Shown: positions 1 to 9,000 of the stretch, piece after piece
How positions within the stretch are numbered: position 1 is the stretch's first letter
How the letters are laid out: every line of letters starts with the position of its first letter
Assembly: GCA_031555615.1 (NCBI GenBank)
Contig: JAVBUF010000005.1
Coordinates: forward strand, 62,001 to 126,000
Direction: 5' to 3'
Source: UBA935 sp031555615
GTDB lineage: Bacteria; Bacillota; Clostridia; Lachnospirales; Lachnospiraceae
Length of the DNA stretch: 64,000 nucleotides
Position numbers and translations under genes: made by a program
Notes under the pieces: generated by a model
Told to the model about the DNA's origin: nothing
The model's input: only the letters and a program-made list of their open reading frames with translations
The model's database searches: none

Positions 1-343
1 TTGCGGAAATAGCCGGAGAAATGGTCAGACTCTCCAACCGCTGCCGGGGATTGACCTGAAGAAGATGAATGCCGATGGGATTTTTGGCATCATCATACTC
101 AACCGACAAAAGTTTATTCTTTTCCCAATACTTCAGGGCACGCAAAATATCCTTCTCCGTATAGTTGAACTTGTCCGCAATATCGGAGATGCTGGTTACC
201 TTATGAGCACTCATCATTCGGATAAGATATAAATATACCTTAAGCTGGGCATCGTTGGCATCTTTCATGTATTCGTCAATAAAAAAATTGGACACAACGG
301 TAGCGTCATCATAATTGTCCTGATAAATAGTAAGAGGGCTCAT
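1..343 (-). CDS. dnaD: DnaD-like primosome protein (5' part, cut by window edge)
   Basis: Leftward gene whose 3' end lies outside the window; about 114 N-terminal residues are present, starting with MSPLTIYQDN. The start ATG (341-343) follows an AGGTGAAT ribosome-binding site. The visible part has the winged-helix character of the N-terminal domain of DnaD/DnaB-type replication restart proteins: an aliphatic helix (QLKVYLYLIRMM), then SISDIADKFNYTEKDILRALKYWEKN, a helix-turn-helix with a conserved tryptophan. Such proteins help load the replicative helicase at oriC and at stalled forks. It lies downstream of murC on the same strand, but 252 bp of DnaA-box-rich DNA separate them. The family call is good; without the C-terminal domain, DnaD cannot be told from DnaB-like relatives. 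Confidence 0.75.
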   Translation of the reverse strand, partial: MSPLTIYQDNYDDATVVSNFFIDEYMKDANDAQLKVYLYLIRMMSAHKVTSISDIADKFNYTEKDILRALKYWEKNKLLSVEYDDAKNPIGIHLLQVNPRQRLESLTISPAISA

Positions 344-469
344 AATTTATTCACCTGTTTTCTAATAAATTCAAATAACTCGAAGTAACTGAAATTATAG
401 CACACCCATTCCGAAAAAGGAATAGCCAATTTGGCTCAAACCGTTGAAAATACTGGGCTTGAGAAAAAA

Positions 470-595
470 TGTGGATAATGTGGAAAGGGTGGATAAAAAT
501 GTAAAAACTATGTAAAATGTCCTTGTTTAAGCAAATTTATATCCACATAACGTTATCGAACCGTGTCAATAAAATTATGTGGATATTGTGGAAAA
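470..595. promoter_or_regulatory. Cluster of DnaA-box-like 9-mers upstream of the dnaD-like gene
   Basis: At least six copies related to TTATCCACA lie within 126 bp: 470-478 TGTGGATAA (perfect on the minus strand), 479-487 TGTGGAAAG (two mismatches), 488-496 GGTGGATAA (one mismatch), 539-547 ATATCCACA (one mismatch, plus strand), 578-586 TGTGGATAT (one mismatch) and 587-595 TGTGGAAAA (one mismatch). The rest of the gap (344-469) is AT-rich with no gene. The cluster sits between murC and the dnaD-like gene, so it is placed to control the latter. DnaA binding is inferred. Confidence 0.7.
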
Positions 596-1984
596 CTATT
601 TTACTAAAAGGTTTTCGCCAACTTTTACAACATCTCCGGCGCCCATAGTTATCAACAGATCATTTTCCTGACAATTCGTTAAAATAAATTTTTCGATTTC
701 TTCAAAATTGTCTGACGTGGGGAAATAATAACATTCGGTTCCCTGATTTTGAATAGCAATCTGCAAATCTTTCGAGCTGATGCCCAAAGTATCTTTTTCC
801 CTGGCGGCATAGATATCCGGCAGGATTACTTTATCGGCAAGAGATAAGGCAACGGCAAAATCATTCAGGAAGGCTTTGGTTCGGGTATAAGTATGAGGCT
901 GGAATACGCACCAGACATTTTTATGGGGGTAATTCCTCGCGGTTTTTAAAGTTGCAGTAATTTCTGTGGGATGATGTGCATAATCATCTATTATAGTAAT
1001 TCCGTTTCGCGTACCCTTTTCCTCAAAACGTCGTTGGGTACCGGAAAATGCTTCCAGGGCCTGATGGACAGCTTGCGCTTCAATGCCTAACAAATCGGAC
1101 AGGGCAATTGCGGCAATGGAGTTGTATACATTGTGTTCACCCTTGGACCCTAAAGTAAACTGTTCCGGTGAAGCACCCTTGCGGTTTAGGGTGAAGGTTG
1201 CCCGAGCCAGATCATCATAAATAATGTCAGCGGGGCTGTAATCAAAAGCAGGGTCTGAACCATAGGTTATCACTCGGCAGGACAAACCGGTGGTTATTTC
1301 AGAAACATTCTCAATATCACCGTTGATGATCAGGGTACCATCCGCAGGCAGCAGGGCGGCAAAGCGGTGAAAGGAATTGCGAATATCTTCAAGGTCTTTA
1401 AAAAAGTCCAGATGATCCGCTTCCACATTAAGGATGATACTGATTTTGGGTGAAAAATTTAAAAAACTGTTGGTATATTCGCATGCTTCGGTTACAAAAT
1501 AATCGGACTGGCCTACCCGGATATTGCCGCCGATGGTATTCAGAATACCGCCGATGGACAGGGTGGGATCCAAATCGGCCTGGAGCAGGATCTCAGAAAC
1601 CATGCCGGTAGTAGAGGTTTTACCGTGGGTTCCGCTGATGGCAATGGGCAGTTTGTAATTTTTCATAATCTGTCCAAGCAGTTCGGCTCTTGACAGGGAA
1701 GCAAGCCCCATCGCCTGCATTGCTATATATTCGGGATTATCGGAGCGGATCGCACTGGTATAAACCACCAAATCAATATCTGCGGATAAATTCTCAGCCC
1801 GTTGTCCGTAGTAAACTTTAGCACCTTTTCCGGATAAGGAATGAGTCAATGCGGATTCCTTTATGTCCGAACCGGATACGGTAAAGCCTTCCATAAGAAG
1901 AATTTCAGCCAGCCCACTCATGCTGATGCCGCCAATGCCAATAAAGAAAACATGAATGGGACATTTAAAATTTATTTGATACAT
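596..1984 (-). CDS. murC: UDP-N-acetylmuramate--L-alanine ligase MurC
   Basis: Cytoplasmic ATP-dependent ligase that adds L-alanine to UDP-MurNAc, the first amino-acid step of peptidoglycan stem-peptide synthesis. The 462-residue protein has the N-terminal UDP-binding motif GIGGISMSG (about residues 16-24), the P-loop GTHGKTS (118-124), a VEADHLD segment, and the DDYAHHPTE motif typical of MurC. The reading frame opens 15 bp further upstream, but that first ATG overlaps the GGAGG ribosome-binding site; the ATG at 1984, 8 bases after GGAGG, is the likely start. It reads leftward toward the dnaD-like gene and is divergent from glgC. Length is normal for the family. Confidence 0.97.
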   Translation of the reverse strand: MYQINFKCPIHVFFIGIGGISMSGLAEILLMEGFTVSGSDIKESALTHSLSGKGAKVYYGQRAENLSADIDLVVYTSAIRSDNPEYIAMQAMGLASLSRAELLGQIMKNYKLPIAISGTHGKTSTTGMVSEILLQADLDPTLSIGGILNTIGGNIRVGQSDYFVTEACEYTNSFLNFSPKISIILNVEADHLDFFKDLEDIRNSFHRFAALLPADGTLIINGDIENVSEITTGLSCRVITYGSDPAFDYSPADIIYDDLARATFTLNRKGASPEQFTLGSKGEHNVYNSIAAIALSDLLGIEAQAVHQALEAFSGTQRRFEEKGTRNGITIIDDYAHHPTEITATLKTARNYPHKNVWCVFQPHTYTRTKAFLNDFAVALSLADKVILPDIYAAREKDTLGISSKDLQIAIQNQGTECYYFPTSDNFEEIEKFILTNCQENDLLITMGAGDVVKVGENLLVK

Positions 1985-2224
1985 AAAAAGAACCTCCAAT
2001 GGTTAAATTCGTTTGGAAAAAAGTACATAATCATTATACGCATATATTGAGAAAAAAACCAACAACATTTTTGGGGGAGTTACAAATAGAACAAAATGTA
2101 TGATAGAAAGAGTGAATATATACAAAATATAGTAAGAATAGTTAAAATGTGATGCTTTTGCAAAAAAATTTGTAGAAAACTTACATAAATATACAAGATT
2201 TGAGTAAATTTTTAGTAAAAATCA

Positions 2225-2253
2225 TTCACTTTTAAATAAATATATGATATACT
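2225..2253 (+). promoter_or_regulatory. Predicted sigma-A promoter of glgC-glgD-spoVG
   Basis: TTCACT (2225-2230) is followed after 17 bp by TATACT (2248-2253), which is preceded by TGA and so makes an extended -10. The 331-bp region between murC and glgC (1985-2315) is very AT-rich and holds no other gene. A good ribosome-binding site, AGAGGTGATGAC, directly precedes the glgC ATG. Confidence 0.7.
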
Positions 2254-2315
2254 ATGCATACGGTTTTAAATTGATTTATTTTTTAAATAAAATTTGACGG
2301 GTAAGAGGTGATGAC

Positions 2316-3587
2316 ATGATTAAGAAAGAAATGATTGCCATGTTGTTAGCAGGTGGTCAGGGAAGCCGGTTAGGTGTTCTGACTTCCAAAGTTGCTAAGC
2401 CCGCAGTAGCTTTTGGCGGAAAGTACAGGATTATTGATTTTCCTTTAAGCAACTGCATCAATTCCGGAGTAGATACAGTGGGAGTATTAACCCAGTATCA
2501 GCCCCTTAGACTGAACACACATATCGGTATTGGTATTCCGTGGGATTTGGACAGGAATATCGGTGGTGTGACAGTTCTTCCGCCTTACGAGAAAAGTGCC
2601 AACAGTGAGTGGTACACAGGTACAGCCAATGCCATATATCAGAATATTGATTATATGGACAGCTTTAACCCCGAATATATCCTCATCTTATCGGGTGACC
2701 ATATATACAAAATGGACTATGAAGTAATGCTGGACTTCCATAAAGAAAAAGGAGCAGAAGTATCTATTGCAGTTATGCCGGTACCAATGGAAGAAGCTAA
2801 GCGGTTTGGTATTATGATAACCGACAGTGAAAAACAGATTACCGATTTTGAAGAAAAGCCGGATCATCCCCGAAGCAATCTGGCATCTATGGGTATTTAC
2901 ATATTCAATTGGAAAACCCTGAAAGAGGCATTGCTTGCTAATGCCGAACAGCCGGGACTGGACTTTGGTAAACACATTATTCCATATTGCCACGAGAAGA
3001 AGGCGCCGCTGTTTGCCTATGAGTTTAACGGCTACTGGAAGGATGTTGGAACGCTAGGTTCCTACTGGGAAGCCAACATGGAATTGATTGATATTGTTCC
3101 GGAATTTAATTTATATGAAGAATACTGGAAGATTTATACCAAGAGCGAGATTTTACCTCCCCAGTATATCGCCGACAGCAGTTGGGTGGAACGCAGCATT
3201 GTGGGTGAAGGAAGCCGGATTTACGGTAAAGTTTATAATTCGGTAATCGGCTGTGGCGTGACCATTGGTAAGGATGCGGTAATCCGTGATTCCATCATTA
3301 TGAATTATGTGGATATAGGAGCCGACTGTGAATTAAATAAAGCGATTGTTGCGGAAAATGTAACAATCGGAGAAGGTGCTAAGCTTGGTGTGGGAGAAGA
3401 GGTTCCCAACGAAACCGATCCGCATATTTACAGTGAAGGTATTGTGACGGTTGGTGAGAAGAGCGTTATTCCTGAAGGTGTTACCGTTGGTAAGAATTCA
3501 GTAATATTCGGTGTGACAGCATTAGCAGATTATCCGTCAGCTTCCCTGGGAAGCGGAAAAACATTGATTAAGGCAGGTGATGAATAA
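2316..3587 (+). CDS. glgC: Glucose-1-phosphate adenylyltransferase, catalytic subunit GlgC
   Basis: Makes ADP-glucose and pyrophosphate from glucose-1-phosphate and ATP, the committed step of bacterial glycogen synthesis. The 423-residue protein has the nucleotidyltransferase signature AGGQGSRLGVLT near residues 12-23, the substrate loop KPAVAFGG, GTANAIYQN, and the metal-binding segment SGDHIYKMDY. The C-terminal third is a left-handed beta-helix region of hexapeptide-like repeats (VIGCGVTIGKDAVIRD and following). It is the first gene of glgC-glgD-spoVG; its stop codon overlaps the start of glgD by one base (TAATG), implying translational coupling. All catalytic motifs look intact. No glgA or glgB is present in the window. 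Confidence 0.97.
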   Translation: MIKKEMIAMLLAGGQGSRLGVLTSKVAKPAVAFGGKYRIIDFPLSNCINSGVDTVGVLTQYQPLRLNTHIGIGIPWDLDRNIGGVTVLPPYEKSANSEWYTGTANAIYQNIDYMDSFNPEYILILSGDHIYKMDYEVMLDFHKEKGAEVSIAVMPVPMEEAKRFGIMITDSEKQITDFEEKPDHPRSNLASMGIYIFNWKTLKEALLANAEQPGLDFGKHIIPYCHEKKAPLFAYEFNGYWKDVGTLGSYWEANMELIDIVPEFNLYEEYWKIYTKSEILPPQYIADSSWVERSIVGEGSRIYGKVYNSVIGCGVTIGKDAVIRDSIIMNYVDIGADCELNKAIVAENVTIGEGAKLGVGEEVPNETDPHIYSEGIVTVGEKSVIPEGVTVGKNSVIFGVTALADYPSASLGSGKTLIKAGDE

Positions 3588-4705
3588 TGAGAGCAATCGG
3601 TATTATCTTAGCGGGAGGCAATAATTACAGGATGAGGGAACTTTCACAGAAGCGTGCCGTGTGCGCGATGCCTATTGCAGGAAGCTACAGAAGCATTGAC
3701 TTTGCGCTCAGTAACATGTCCAACTCTCATATTCAGAAGGTTGCGGTATTTACCCAGTATAATGCCAGAAGTCTGAATGAACATCTCAGTTCCTCCAAGT
3801 GGTGGGACTTTGGACGTAAGCAGGGTGGCCTGTTCGTATTTACACCGGCAGTAACCGCGGAGAGCAGCTACTGGTACAGGGGAACGGCAGATGCGATTGC
3901 CCAGAATTTATCTTTTTTGAAAAACAGTCATGAGCCTTATGTGGTAGTTTCTTCAGGGGACTGTGTTTACAAAATGGACTTTAATAAGGTTTTGGAATAT
4001 CACATTGCGAAGAAAGCCGACATCACGGTGGTTTGCAAGGATATGGAGCCCGGTGTTAATGTAGACCGGTACGGAATCCTGAAGATGAATGAAGAAAGCC
4101 GGATTGAAGAGTTTGAAGAAAAGCCGGTAGTGGCCAAGACCAATACTGTTTCCTGCGGTATCTATGTGGTAAGAAGACGGCAGCTGATAGAGATGATCGA
4201 GAAGTGTGCTGAAGAAGACCGGTATGATTTCGTCAAAGATATTTTGATTCGATACAAAAATATGAAAAGGATTTATGGCTACAAATTAAAGGAATACTGG
4301 AGTAACATCGCAACGGTAGAGGATTATTTTAATACCAATATGGACTTCCTCAGCCAGGAAACCAGCGATTTCTTTTTCCGTCAATACCCGGATGTATATT
4401 CTAAGGTGGATGATTTACCGCCAGCCAAATACAATTTGGGCGCACATATTAAAAACAGCTTGATATCCAGCGGCTGTATTATAAATGGAACGGTTGAAGA
4501 CTCCGTTATCTTCAAAAAATCCTACATTGGCAATAACTGCTATATCAAAAACTCCATTATTTTGAATGATGTGTACATAGGAGATAATACGCATATAGAG
4601 AATTGTATTGTAGAAAGCCGTGACACCATACGTGCCAACTCTTACCATAAGGGGGAAGATGGTATTAAGATAGTAGTTGAGAAAAACGACAGGTATGTAA
4701 TTTAA
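3587..4705 (+). CDS. glgD: GlgD, regulatory subunit of ADP-glucose pyrophosphorylase
   Basis: A 372-residue paralogue of GlgC. It keeps the overall fold and the GTADAIAQN and SGDCVYKMDF segments, but the signature loop has become AGGNNYRMRELS and the following KPAVAF region reads RAVCAMPIAG, so the nucleotide-binding loop is degenerate. This agrees with the known role of Firmicute GlgD as a poorly active partner that modulates GlgC in a hetero-oligomer. The C terminus has beta-helix repeats (NSIILNDVYIGDNTHIEN). Its start overlaps the glgC stop. spoVG follows after 21 bp, so all three genes probably share one transcript. Confidence 0.95.
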   Translation: MRAIGIILAGGNNYRMRELSQKRAVCAMPIAGSYRSIDFALSNMSNSHIQKVAVFTQYNARSLNEHLSSSKWWDFGRKQGGLFVFTPAVTAESSYWYRGTADAIAQNLSFLKNSHEPYVVVSSGDCVYKMDFNKVLEYHIAKKADITVVCKDMEPGVNVDRYGILKMNEESRIEEFEEKPVVAKTNTVSCGIYVVRRRQLIEMIEKCAEEDRYDFVKDILIRYKNMKRIYGYKLKEYWSNIATVEDYFNTNMDFLSQETSDFFFRQYPDVYSKVDDLPPAKYNLGAHIKNSLISSGCIINGTVEDSVIFKKSYIGNNCYIKNSIILNDVYIGDNTHIENCIVESRDTIRANSYHKGEDGIKIVVEKNDRYVI

Positions 4706-4726
4706 TCTTGCAAAGGGGGAGACAGC

Positions 4727-5005
4727 ATGCAGATTACAGATGTTCGCGTGCGTAAGATCACCAAAGAAGGAAAGATGAGAGCCATTGTATCGATTACCAT
4801 TGAGGATGTTTTTGTTATTCATGATATCAAGGTAATCGAAGGCGAGAAAGGAATGTTTATCGCAATGCCCAGTAAAAAGTCAAATGACGGAGAATACCGG
4901 GACATTGCACATCCGATCAACTCAGAGACCAGAGAAACCATTCAGAAAATTATTTTGGATAGTTATGAAAAGGCACTTCTTCTTCCGGATGAACTAGAAG
5001 CATAG
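4727..5005 (+). CDS. spoVG: SpoVG, RNA/DNA-binding septation and sporulation regulator
   Basis: A 92-residue protein starting MQITDVRVRKI, with the family core GKMRAIVSITIEDVFVIHD and AMPSKK followed by DIAHPINSETR. SpoVG proteins bind nucleic acids and affect asymmetric septation, capsule and virulence regulons in Firmicutes. The start follows a GGGGGAG ribosome-binding site. In Bacillus, spoVG lies near glmU, prs and pth; here pth is still downstream but glmU and prs are absent and the gap holds a GC-rich hairpin island. Length is normal. Confidence 0.95.
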   Translation: MQITDVRVRKITKEGKMRAIVSITIEDVFVIHDIKVIEGEKGMFIAMPSKKSNDGEYRDIAHPINSETRETIQKIILDSYEKALLLPDELEA

Positions 5006-5011
5006 CAAAAC

Positions 5012-5046
5012 AACAGGCAGGACGGCGCAGGCTGTCCTGTTTTTGC
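5012..5046 (+). terminator. Rho-independent terminator after spoVG
   Basis: CAGGAC pairs with GTCCTG around a 10-nt loop, extended by A/T and wobble pairs from the flanking AACAGG, and is followed by TTTTT at about 5040-5044. It begins 7 bases after the spoVG stop codon. Confidence 0.7.
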
Positions 5047-5400
5047 GTGGTGGGGTGCGTGAGGGGTGGTGTTACGGTCACGGCCTCGGTTCCCGTCTGT
5101 TCGAATCCCGTTTTGCCGGGCATTGCGATGAACCCTGGGCAACCCATCGTGCCGCAATACGCGGCGTCACGATGAGTAGGTTTCATCTCCATGGCAAAGA
5201 GGGAATCTCACAGACGGGAACCGAGGCCGTGACCGAGATCCACGTACCGGCTCGCCGGGACAGTGCCCTGCCAGCACCACTAAGCCGGCCACTGAAAGGC
5301 AGTTGTGTGTATTATGCGGGTTCGTTCAATACCCTACCGGCGAAGCGTCCGTGGGCCCATGCGCCCATGCGTCCGCGCATCACTATTTCTGGAAATAAAT
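5046..5400. other. GC-rich gene-free island containing a long inverted repeat
   Basis: About 350 bp clearly richer in GC than its neighbours. A perfect 25-bp inverted repeat occupies 5076-5100 and 5210-5234. Inside the arms the similarity continues imperfectly (TTTGCC, GATGAA and ACC reappear in inverted order), and an apical hairpin can form from ATTGCGATG near 5124 with CATCGTGCCGCAAT near 5146. To the right, 5250-5310 can form smaller hairpins (CAGTG with CACTG, CTGCC with GGCAG), and GCGCCCATGCG-like repeats lie near 5360. Open frames here show no recognisable protein and no convincing ribosome-binding site. It may be a structured RNA, a mobile hairpin element or a remnant; I do not recognise it. 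Confidence 0.6.
5076..5234. repeat. Perfect 25-bp inverted repeat with 109-bp spacer
   Basis: The left arm 5076-5100 begins GGTCACGGCCTCGG; the right arm 5210-5234 is its exact reverse complement and ends CCGAGGCCGTGACC. Transcribed in either direction, it would form a very stable stem with a branched top. There is no T-run immediately after the right arm, so it is not a simple terminator. Confidence 0.9.
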
Positions 5401-5410
5401 AGGGAAAGAC

Positions 5411-5440
5411 TTGCGTAGTGACGTGAAATATTGGTACAAT
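5411..5440 (+). promoter_or_regulatory. Predicted sigma-A promoter of pth-mfd
   Basis: TTGCGT (5411-5416), an 18-bp spacer and TACAAT (5435-5440), with a TGG extended -10 immediately before it. It lies 35 bp before the pth start codon and just right of the GC-rich island. Confidence 0.65.
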
Positions 5441-5475
5441 GGGAAAGTACGAAATAAGTAAGGTTGGAGGCAGTT

Positions 5476-6063
5476 ATGTTTGTAATTGTAGGGTTGGGAA
5501 ATCCCGGCAGGCAGTATGAGGGAACCAGGCATAATATTGGGTATGATGTGGTGGATGCGCTGGCCAGGAAGCATGGGATTAAGATAAAGGACATTAAGCA
5601 TAAGGGGATTATGGGCAAAGGATCGGTGTATGGGGAGAAGGTATTTTTGGTGAAGCCCCTTACCTTTATGAATCTGAGTGGTGAATGTGTCAGGGAAATC
5701 ATAGATTATTACAAGGTGGATGAAAAGGCCCAGCTGATTGTGGTGGCTGATGATGTGAGTTTGGAACCGGGGCAGATCCGGATGCGGAAGAAGGGCAGTG
5801 CCGGCGGACACAATGGCTTGAAGAGTATTATTCAGCATTTTGGACATGAGGAATTTATGCGGATCAAGATGGGGGTTGGGGATAAACCCTCAGGGTATGA
5901 TCTGGCAGGCTTCGTACTGGGGCATTTTGATAAGAAAGAGCAGCAGATTATGGATGAAAGCATCGGCAATGCGATAGCGGCCATTGAATGTATTATGGAG
6001 GATGGCATTGACAAGGCGATGAATCTTTATAATAAGAAGATCAGGAGTAAAGACGAGGAATGA
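5476..6063 (+). CDS. pth: Peptidyl-tRNA hydrolase
   Basis: Releases the tRNA from prematurely dropped peptidyl-tRNAs in the cytoplasm. The 195-residue protein starts MFVIVGLGNPG and has the catalytic histidine in TRHNIGYD (H19), the substrate asparagine in FMNLSG (N66), the acidic pair ADD (D92-D93), and the glycine-rich GSAGGHNGLKS segment. The frame can be read from a TTG 12 bp upstream, but GGAGG lies inside that extension, so the ATG at 5476 is preferred. Its stop overlaps the mfd start by 4 bp (ATGA); pth-mfd adjacency is common in Firmicutes. Confidence 0.97.
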   Translation: MFVIVGLGNPGRQYEGTRHNIGYDVVDALARKHGIKIKDIKHKGIMGKGSVYGEKVFLVKPLTFMNLSGECVREIIDYYKVDEKAQLIVVADDVSLEPGQIRMRKKGSAGGHNGLKSIIQHFGHEEFMRIKMGVGDKPSGYDLAGFVLGHFDKKEQQIMDESIGNAIAAIECIMEDGIDKAMNLYNKKIRSKDEE

Positions 6064-9000
6064 AAGCATTACTTTCTCCCCTGCGCGAGTTGGGTGAATA
6101 TGATGAGATGATGGCGCTGCTGCGAAAGCCGGGGAAGAATCTGTCGGTATCCGGGTGTGTGGAATCTCAGAAACTGCATATGGTCTATGGGCTGGACGAT
6201 GGTTTTCGATATAAGATCATCGTTACTTTCAGTGATATCAGGATGAAGGAAATCTATGAAGATTATCGGTTTTATGATCGTAATGTGATGATGTTTCCGG
6301 CCAAAGATTTGATTTTTTATCAAGCTGATATTCATGGTAATCTGCTCACCAAGGAGCGGATTCACTGTTTGCGCCGGATGATGGAGGGAGAGCCGCTGAC
6401 GGTGGTGACTACCTTCAGCAGTCTGATGTCACCGGTATTACCGCTGGATTATCTGCAGGAAAATGTGATTCATCTGGGGGAGGAGTCAGTAATCGAGGAA
6501 CGGGCACTGGCAGTCCGCCTGGTGAAGCTGGGCTATGAGAAGACCTATCAGGTGGAAGCACCGGGACAGTTCAGTATCCGGGGCGGTATTGTAGATGTCT
6601 TTGATCTGACGGAGGAAAATCCTTATCGAATTGAACTGTGGGGGGATGAAGTAGAGTCCATCCGCAGCTTTGATATATTAAGCCAGCGGTCCATTGAAAA
6701 GCTTACGGATATTGCCATTTATCCCGCCACCGAGCTGGTTTTGTCCAAGGAACAGCGGCGTTTGGGGATAGAAAAAATAGAAAAAGAGTGTGAGGAATTT
6801 GTCCGGAAGCTGCGCAGTGAATTTCATACCGAGGAAGCCCATCGCATTCATTTACAGGTGGCCGAACTGAAGGAAGCGCTGGAATTGGAAAGCGCGGTTA
6901 ATCTGGAAAGCTATATCCGCTATTTTTATGAAGAAGCAGTTTCTTTTTTGGATTTATTTGGTAAGGAAGAAAGCTGTGTCTATATTGATGAACCTTCCCG
7001 GGTGAAGGAGCATGCGCAGGCGGTGGAGCTGGAATTTCGGGAAAGTATGATGCACCGGCTGGAAAAAGGATATCTGCTGCCCGGTCAGGCAGACTTGTTG
7101 TTTAATGTCGATATGATTGCAGCAAGGATGTCAGGGAAACGAGTGGTGTCGCTGGCGGCACTGGATATGAAAAATCCGATTTTGAAGGCCGATAAAAAAG
7201 TTGATGTAACAGTGAAAAGTATTTCTTCTTATAACAATAGTTTTGAAGCACTGGTCAAGGACTTAACCAGATTTAAACGAAACGGTTATCGGATCCTGCT
7301 TCTTTCCGGTTCCCGGACAAGAGCCGCAAGATTGGCGGAAGACCTGCGTGATCAGGAGCTTTCGGCTTTTTACACGGAAGATCAGGAACGGGAAATCCAG
7401 CCCGGTGAGATTATGACCTACTACGGCAGGGTGCTGCGAGGGTTTGAATACCCCATGCTGAAATTTGTGGTGATTTCGGAAAGTGATATTTTCGGTGCGG
7501 AAAAGAAAAAGAAGAAAAAGAAACAATATGAAGGCCGAAAAATAAATGATTTTGCCGAACTGAAGGTAGGCGATTATGTGGTCCATGAAAATCATGGACT
7601 GGGTGTCTATAAAGGAATTGAAAAGGTTGAGATTGAAAAAGTAGTCAAGGACTACATTAAAATAGAATACCGGGACGGCGGTAATCTGTATATTCTGGCC
7701 ACCGGCCTGGATGTGATCCAGAAATATGCTTCGGCGGATGCCAAGAAGCCCAAGCTTAACAAGCTGGGATCGGTTGAATGGACCAAAACCAAGAGTAAGG
7801 TCAGGGAAGCAGTAGGGGAAGTGGCCAAAGACTTGGTGGACCTTTATGCTGTCCGACAGGAAAAAAACGGCTTCCAGTATGGCAAAGATACCGTATGGCA
7901 GCGGGAATTTGAAGAGATGTTTCCCTTTGAGGAAACGGAAGATCAATTATTGGCCATTACTGCCACCAAAGGTGATATGGAAAGCACGAAAATTATGGAT
8001 CGCCTGATTTGTGGGGATGTGGGATACGGAAAGACGGAGATTGCTATTCGGGCCGCCTTTAAGGCGGTGCAGGAGGGCAAGCAGGTGGTGTATCTGGTAC
8101 CTACCACGATCCTGGCTCAACAGCATTATAATACCTTTATGCAGCGGATGAAAGACTTTCCGGTGCGGATCGATCTGTTGTCCCGGTTTCGGACTGCTGC
8201 CGAACAGAAGAAAACAGTGGAGGACCTGCGAAAAGGGCTGGTAGATATTGTCATCGGAACCCACCGGGTTCTTTCCAAGGATGTCAACTATAAGGACCTG
8301 GGACTGTTGATTATTGACGAAGAACAGCGCTTTGGCGTAACCCATAAGGAAAAGATCAAGCATATAAAAGATAATGTGGATGTTTTGACCCTGACTGCCA
8401 CGCCCATTCCCCGTACTCTTCATATGAGTTTGGTGGGGATTCGGGATATGAGTGTGCTGGAGGAAGCTCCCAATGACCGGATGCCCATCCAGACCTATGT
8501 CATGGAATACAATGAAGAGATGGTCCGGGAAGCCATTGTCAGGGAACTGGCCAGAAATGGTCAGGTATACTATGTGTATAACCGGGTAGCCAACATTGCC
8601 GACGTAGCGGCAGTTATTCAAAATCTGGTACCGGAAGCAGCGGTAGCTTTTGCTCATGGGCAGATGCAGGAGCGGGAACTGGAACGGATCATGTATGATT
8701 TTATCAATGGAGAAATTGATGTGCTGGTTTCCACCACCATTATTGAAACCGGTTTGGATATTTCCAATGTTAATACCATGATTATCCATGATTCGGATAA
8801 TATGGGACTTTCCCAGCTTTATCAGCTGCGGGGGCGGGTGGGGCGCTCCAATCGGACGGCCTATGCTTTCCTGATGTATAAGCGGGACAAAATGTTAAAG
8901 GAAGTGGCTGAAAAACGATTGGCGGCCATCAAAGAGTTTACCGATCTGGGCAGTGGCTTTAAGATCGCCATGCGGGATCTGGAAATTCGCGGCGCCGGTA

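Noticed and set aside
344..595. Chromosomal origin (oriC)
   Set aside because: There is a DnaA-box cluster, but no dnaA or dnaN gene is near, so regulation of the dnaD-like gene is the simpler reading. A GC-skew plot would settle it.
5096..5112. TGTTCGAATCCC resembles a tRNA T-arm
   Set aside because: No matching acceptor, D-arm or anticodon arm can be built around it on either strand.
5046..5400. Integron attC site or CRISPR remnant
   Set aside because: The attC core sites (GTTRRRY with RYYYAAC) are not found at the ends, and there are no regularly spaced direct repeats.
5043..5402. 119-codon open frame across the GC-rich island
   Set aside because: It is an open frame only because of the high GC. 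No ribosome-binding site is well placed and the translation matches no family; the DNA is better explained by the inverted repeat.
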